Source of the DNA: Opisthorchis felineus
Lineage: Eukaryota > Platyhelminthes > Trematoda > Opisthorchiida > Opisthorchiidae
DNA length: 64,000 nt
Reading direction: 5' to 3'
Assembly (NCBI GenBank): GCA_004794785.1
Contig: SJOL01004021.1
Location: forward strand, 110,503-174,502
Part shown: piece by piece, positions 62,064 through 64,000 of the stretch
How positions within the stretch are numbered: the first letter of the stretch is position 1
Layout of the letters: each line of letters begins with the position of its first letter
Position numbers and translations under genes: made by a program
The notes under the pieces: generated by a model
What the model saw: only the letters and a program-made list of their open reading frames with translations
Told to the model about the DNA's origin: nothing
The model's database searches: none

Positions 62064-62270
62064 ATGACACTGGGGTCAAAAATGCTACCAGGTGACAACC
62101 TGCTGCTTGTTCCCATGAAGTTCCATTCTAACATGCTATCTTTAGTTAAACCAATCGCTGAAGCAATTTTATGTAAGCCGGTCAACTTCCCTGGATGTGA
62201 GAAACAAACACGATGTTATTCCACAGGAATCTCAGTGGTGCTCGAAGCCACTAAAGTACTTTCAAGTTAA
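62064..62270 (+). other. Copy 4 partner of the short frame at 40465
   Basis: A 68-codon frame aligned without gaps to 40465-40662 over most of its length (SLVKPIAE against PLVKVIPE, then VNFPGC against VNSPTC). The stop lies only a few bases downstream of the position aligned with the copy 3 stop. No signal peptide is evident. Confidence 0.25.
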
Positions 62271-62943
62271 TAGCTCATGTCTTACAGCTCCTAGGTAAAT
62301 CCATGATACTGCTTTGAGCTATCGATCTCATCAGAGGGTGAGCGCCTTGGTGACCAGGCGAGACTTTACGTTACTCAACTGGTCCCAGATTACTTCTGTG
62401 TTGCTAAGCTTATGCAGAATGCTTACTAGCTCAGCTGAGATCACCAGGTAAGTCAGTTGCAAATAATTTATGATTTGTTGGATCAGTGTAAACTTGTGTG
62501 AATACATTGCTGTACTACTCATTAGGCAGATTATAATTCTGAAACCAGCACTGCGGATTTCGCTATTCAGAATGCTCTTCAGTCAGTCCTAATCGCCAGC
62601 TCCCCATCAGTTTCAATTCCTTCTAGAATATAAAATTATACTAAAGCGCGGTTGCAACGTGCCTGTGTGGACGAGAGTTATCTAAATTTCACCTGAATCC
62701 CTTGATACACATAAGGGTTTGCCTTCTGCTTCACGTCAAAAGCAATGTAGGTTTGATTGATACCAGTAATTTAGTCAGTTTTCAAAAAAGTAATGCTTAA
62801 AGGATTCCCTGATCAATCGATAGTACCGCTGACACTGGGTGATATTTTATCTTGCGCAACATGCATCTCTCACTTGTCTGATATTCTTCAACTACCTTCG
62901 TGTGCCCGTTACCACCACTTATAAGGCTGGCACAGAATTGTGT

Positions 62944-63162
62944 TTATTGGTGGAAAATTCCGCTACGGCAATGCAGAGATAGGAACCAGGATAAGTGCAA
63001 GCCAGACTTAGATAAATACGGAGTGAGATGAACTACCTGGGTAAAGAGCCTAGATCCACTGATGATTTTACGGGAGCAATGTATTGAATGCCTCAAACTA
63101 GATGCCATGACCTCAAGAAGAATCCAGATATTTCTGCGCGGGATATTTTGGACAGGTGACAT
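62944..63162 (-). other. Copy 4 partner of the minus frame at 41351
   Basis: A 72-codon minus-strand frame matching 41351-41545 in place, strand and phase; HSIH aligns with HSIQ. It starts just inside a shared GGTGAC block. No motif is recognised. Confidence 0.25.
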
Positions 63163-64000
63163 CCTTGGGTCACCGGTCTCAAATCGCCAGTGCAGCGCAC
63201 TTAATGTGCCACCATGTCAGTCAATCGGTGCACATGCAACCATACTTCAGCTTCACCAATCTAACTTTATTTTCGTTATTCTGCCAAATTCAAGTTGAGC
63301 GGATATTTTTGTGTGAGCGGCGGGAGAACATGAAATTAGCTTCAACTAAAACAAGCCGAACACGTGTCACTTAGTACAAAGTAACCTTTAGACCAATCAT
63401 ATGCGTCCGCCATCAAAGTAGGTCCATGATTACCTAACCGAGGTCATCGTGTTTTTCGTCTCCTATTGTTTACTAATGAACAGACACTGAGCGACCTCGA
63501 ACATTACTTCTGAATCTCTACTTTAAAACATCTGCCAGTCAATTATGTCGTTTCGCGGCTACCACTAAAAATTGGCAAAAAGAGTTTTGTGGCCAGAAGC
63601 ACTTCTTTGGATGTGCCCTAGAAGTTTAATAAATGCCACTCCCTTAGTTCTTTCAACGTGTTTTGTCGAATACAGGAAGTATCCGAAGCAGAGGTATCGG
63701 AAAATCTTTGGGATATAACGCAAGTCAGCAGTGTGGTAGGTTGACTAATATGATGAGGTTTTTCTAGAAAAAGCACTAAGTTCGAAAAGACGGTGTCAAC
63801 AGATATTTGATAACCAGAGAAAATTGGTACCAATAATAAGGGCTAATAGAAGTAAAGCCGTAGTGTCTGATTTAATATTTTTATAGAACAACTCTCCACT
63901 AAGAAGCAAGTAACATCCAACTTCTCAACGCTCTGTTTTACTCTTGAATGGAAAATTTTGTTTTATGTTGTATTGCCGCCGTTTATTTGTCATGGTGTCC

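Larger units (their letters stand above)
55380..63760. repeat. Segmental duplication copy 4, running towards the window end
   Basis: This is collinear with copy 3 from its start (35.38 kb) to about 42.2 kb. Landmarks: ACTTAGATACTG (56885, also 32899 in copy 2), ATGCCAAAAA(T) with GTACCGGAG (57345-57400; 33293 and 37147), CACTCGCTC/CACTTGGCC block, TACTTACCGTTCCAAC/CACTTACCGTTCCAAC (38789 and 59200), TATTAACGAG(A/G)CCTAAA, AAACCCTGATTGGACGCAA (60957), GATTTACGAAAT (61580), and TTTTATCTT-x-C near 41260 and 62850. It carries an extra segment of about 1.4 kb (59.30-60.71). The right end may extend past the window. Confidence 0.8.

Noticed and set aside
1..64000. CRISPR arrays, operons, ribosome binding sites or rRNA genes
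   Set aside because: No regularly spaced direct repeats of CRISPR type, no clustered long frames and no rRNA-like conserved strings were seen; the content is eukaryotic repeat DNA.

Overview
This window reads as non-coding, repeat-dominated DNA from an animal with a large genome. Bacterial gene density and operons are absent. The interior holds decayed LINE and Ty3/gypsy retrotransposons, tRNA-like SINE fragments, trinucleotide microsatellites and long AT-rich stretches without reading frames. A flatworm, perhaps a tapeworm, is my best guess. It rests on the LINE and SINE sequence types, which resemble repeats I remember from platyhelminth genomes, and on a splice acceptor that abuts an initiator ATG. 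It is not proven.

Layout. 1-8,087: gene-poor, with one tRNA-derived SINE (about 4.0-4.26 kb, minus strand). 8,088-8,856: the only convincing host gene segment, a 142-nt candidate intron followed by a 208-codon exon for a secreted basic protein with a symmetric six-cysteine C-terminus. 8.86-13.58 kb: nothing recognisable except an A/T microsatellite and a hairpin. 15.18-17.22 kb: a 2-kb, G-poor ATC/ATT low-complexity tract holding a tRNA-like hairpin element. 17.31-18.47 kb: a 5'-truncated, frameshifted LINE reverse transcriptase.

From about 13.6 kb to the right end, the window is largely one diverged segmental duplication. Reading landmark strings against each other gives a partial copy (13.58-15.0), a second (19.8-34.3), a third (35.4-55.4) and a fourth that runs towards the window end (55.4-63.8). 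The offset between corresponding landmarks is about 18-24 kb, varying with insertions. Copy 2 is split by a 4.9-kb Ty3/gypsy element (24.45-29.35, plus strand). Copy 3 is split by a related 3.45-kb element (50.72-54.17, minus strand). Each sits where the other copy lacks it, so both inserted after duplication. The 5' part of the unit is also repeated locally (31.66-34.3 and 35.4-37.9).

All retroelement genes are broken: stops, frameshifts, lost catalytic acids, lost zinc-finger cysteines, and an antisense LINE endonuclease fragment in the gag region of the first element. No tRNA, rRNA or CRISPR array was found. The most interesting items are the duplication array, the secreted protein with C-x3-C-x6-C-x10-C-x6-C-x3-C spacing, and two short reading-frame pairs kept in the same frame at matching places in copies 3 and 4.
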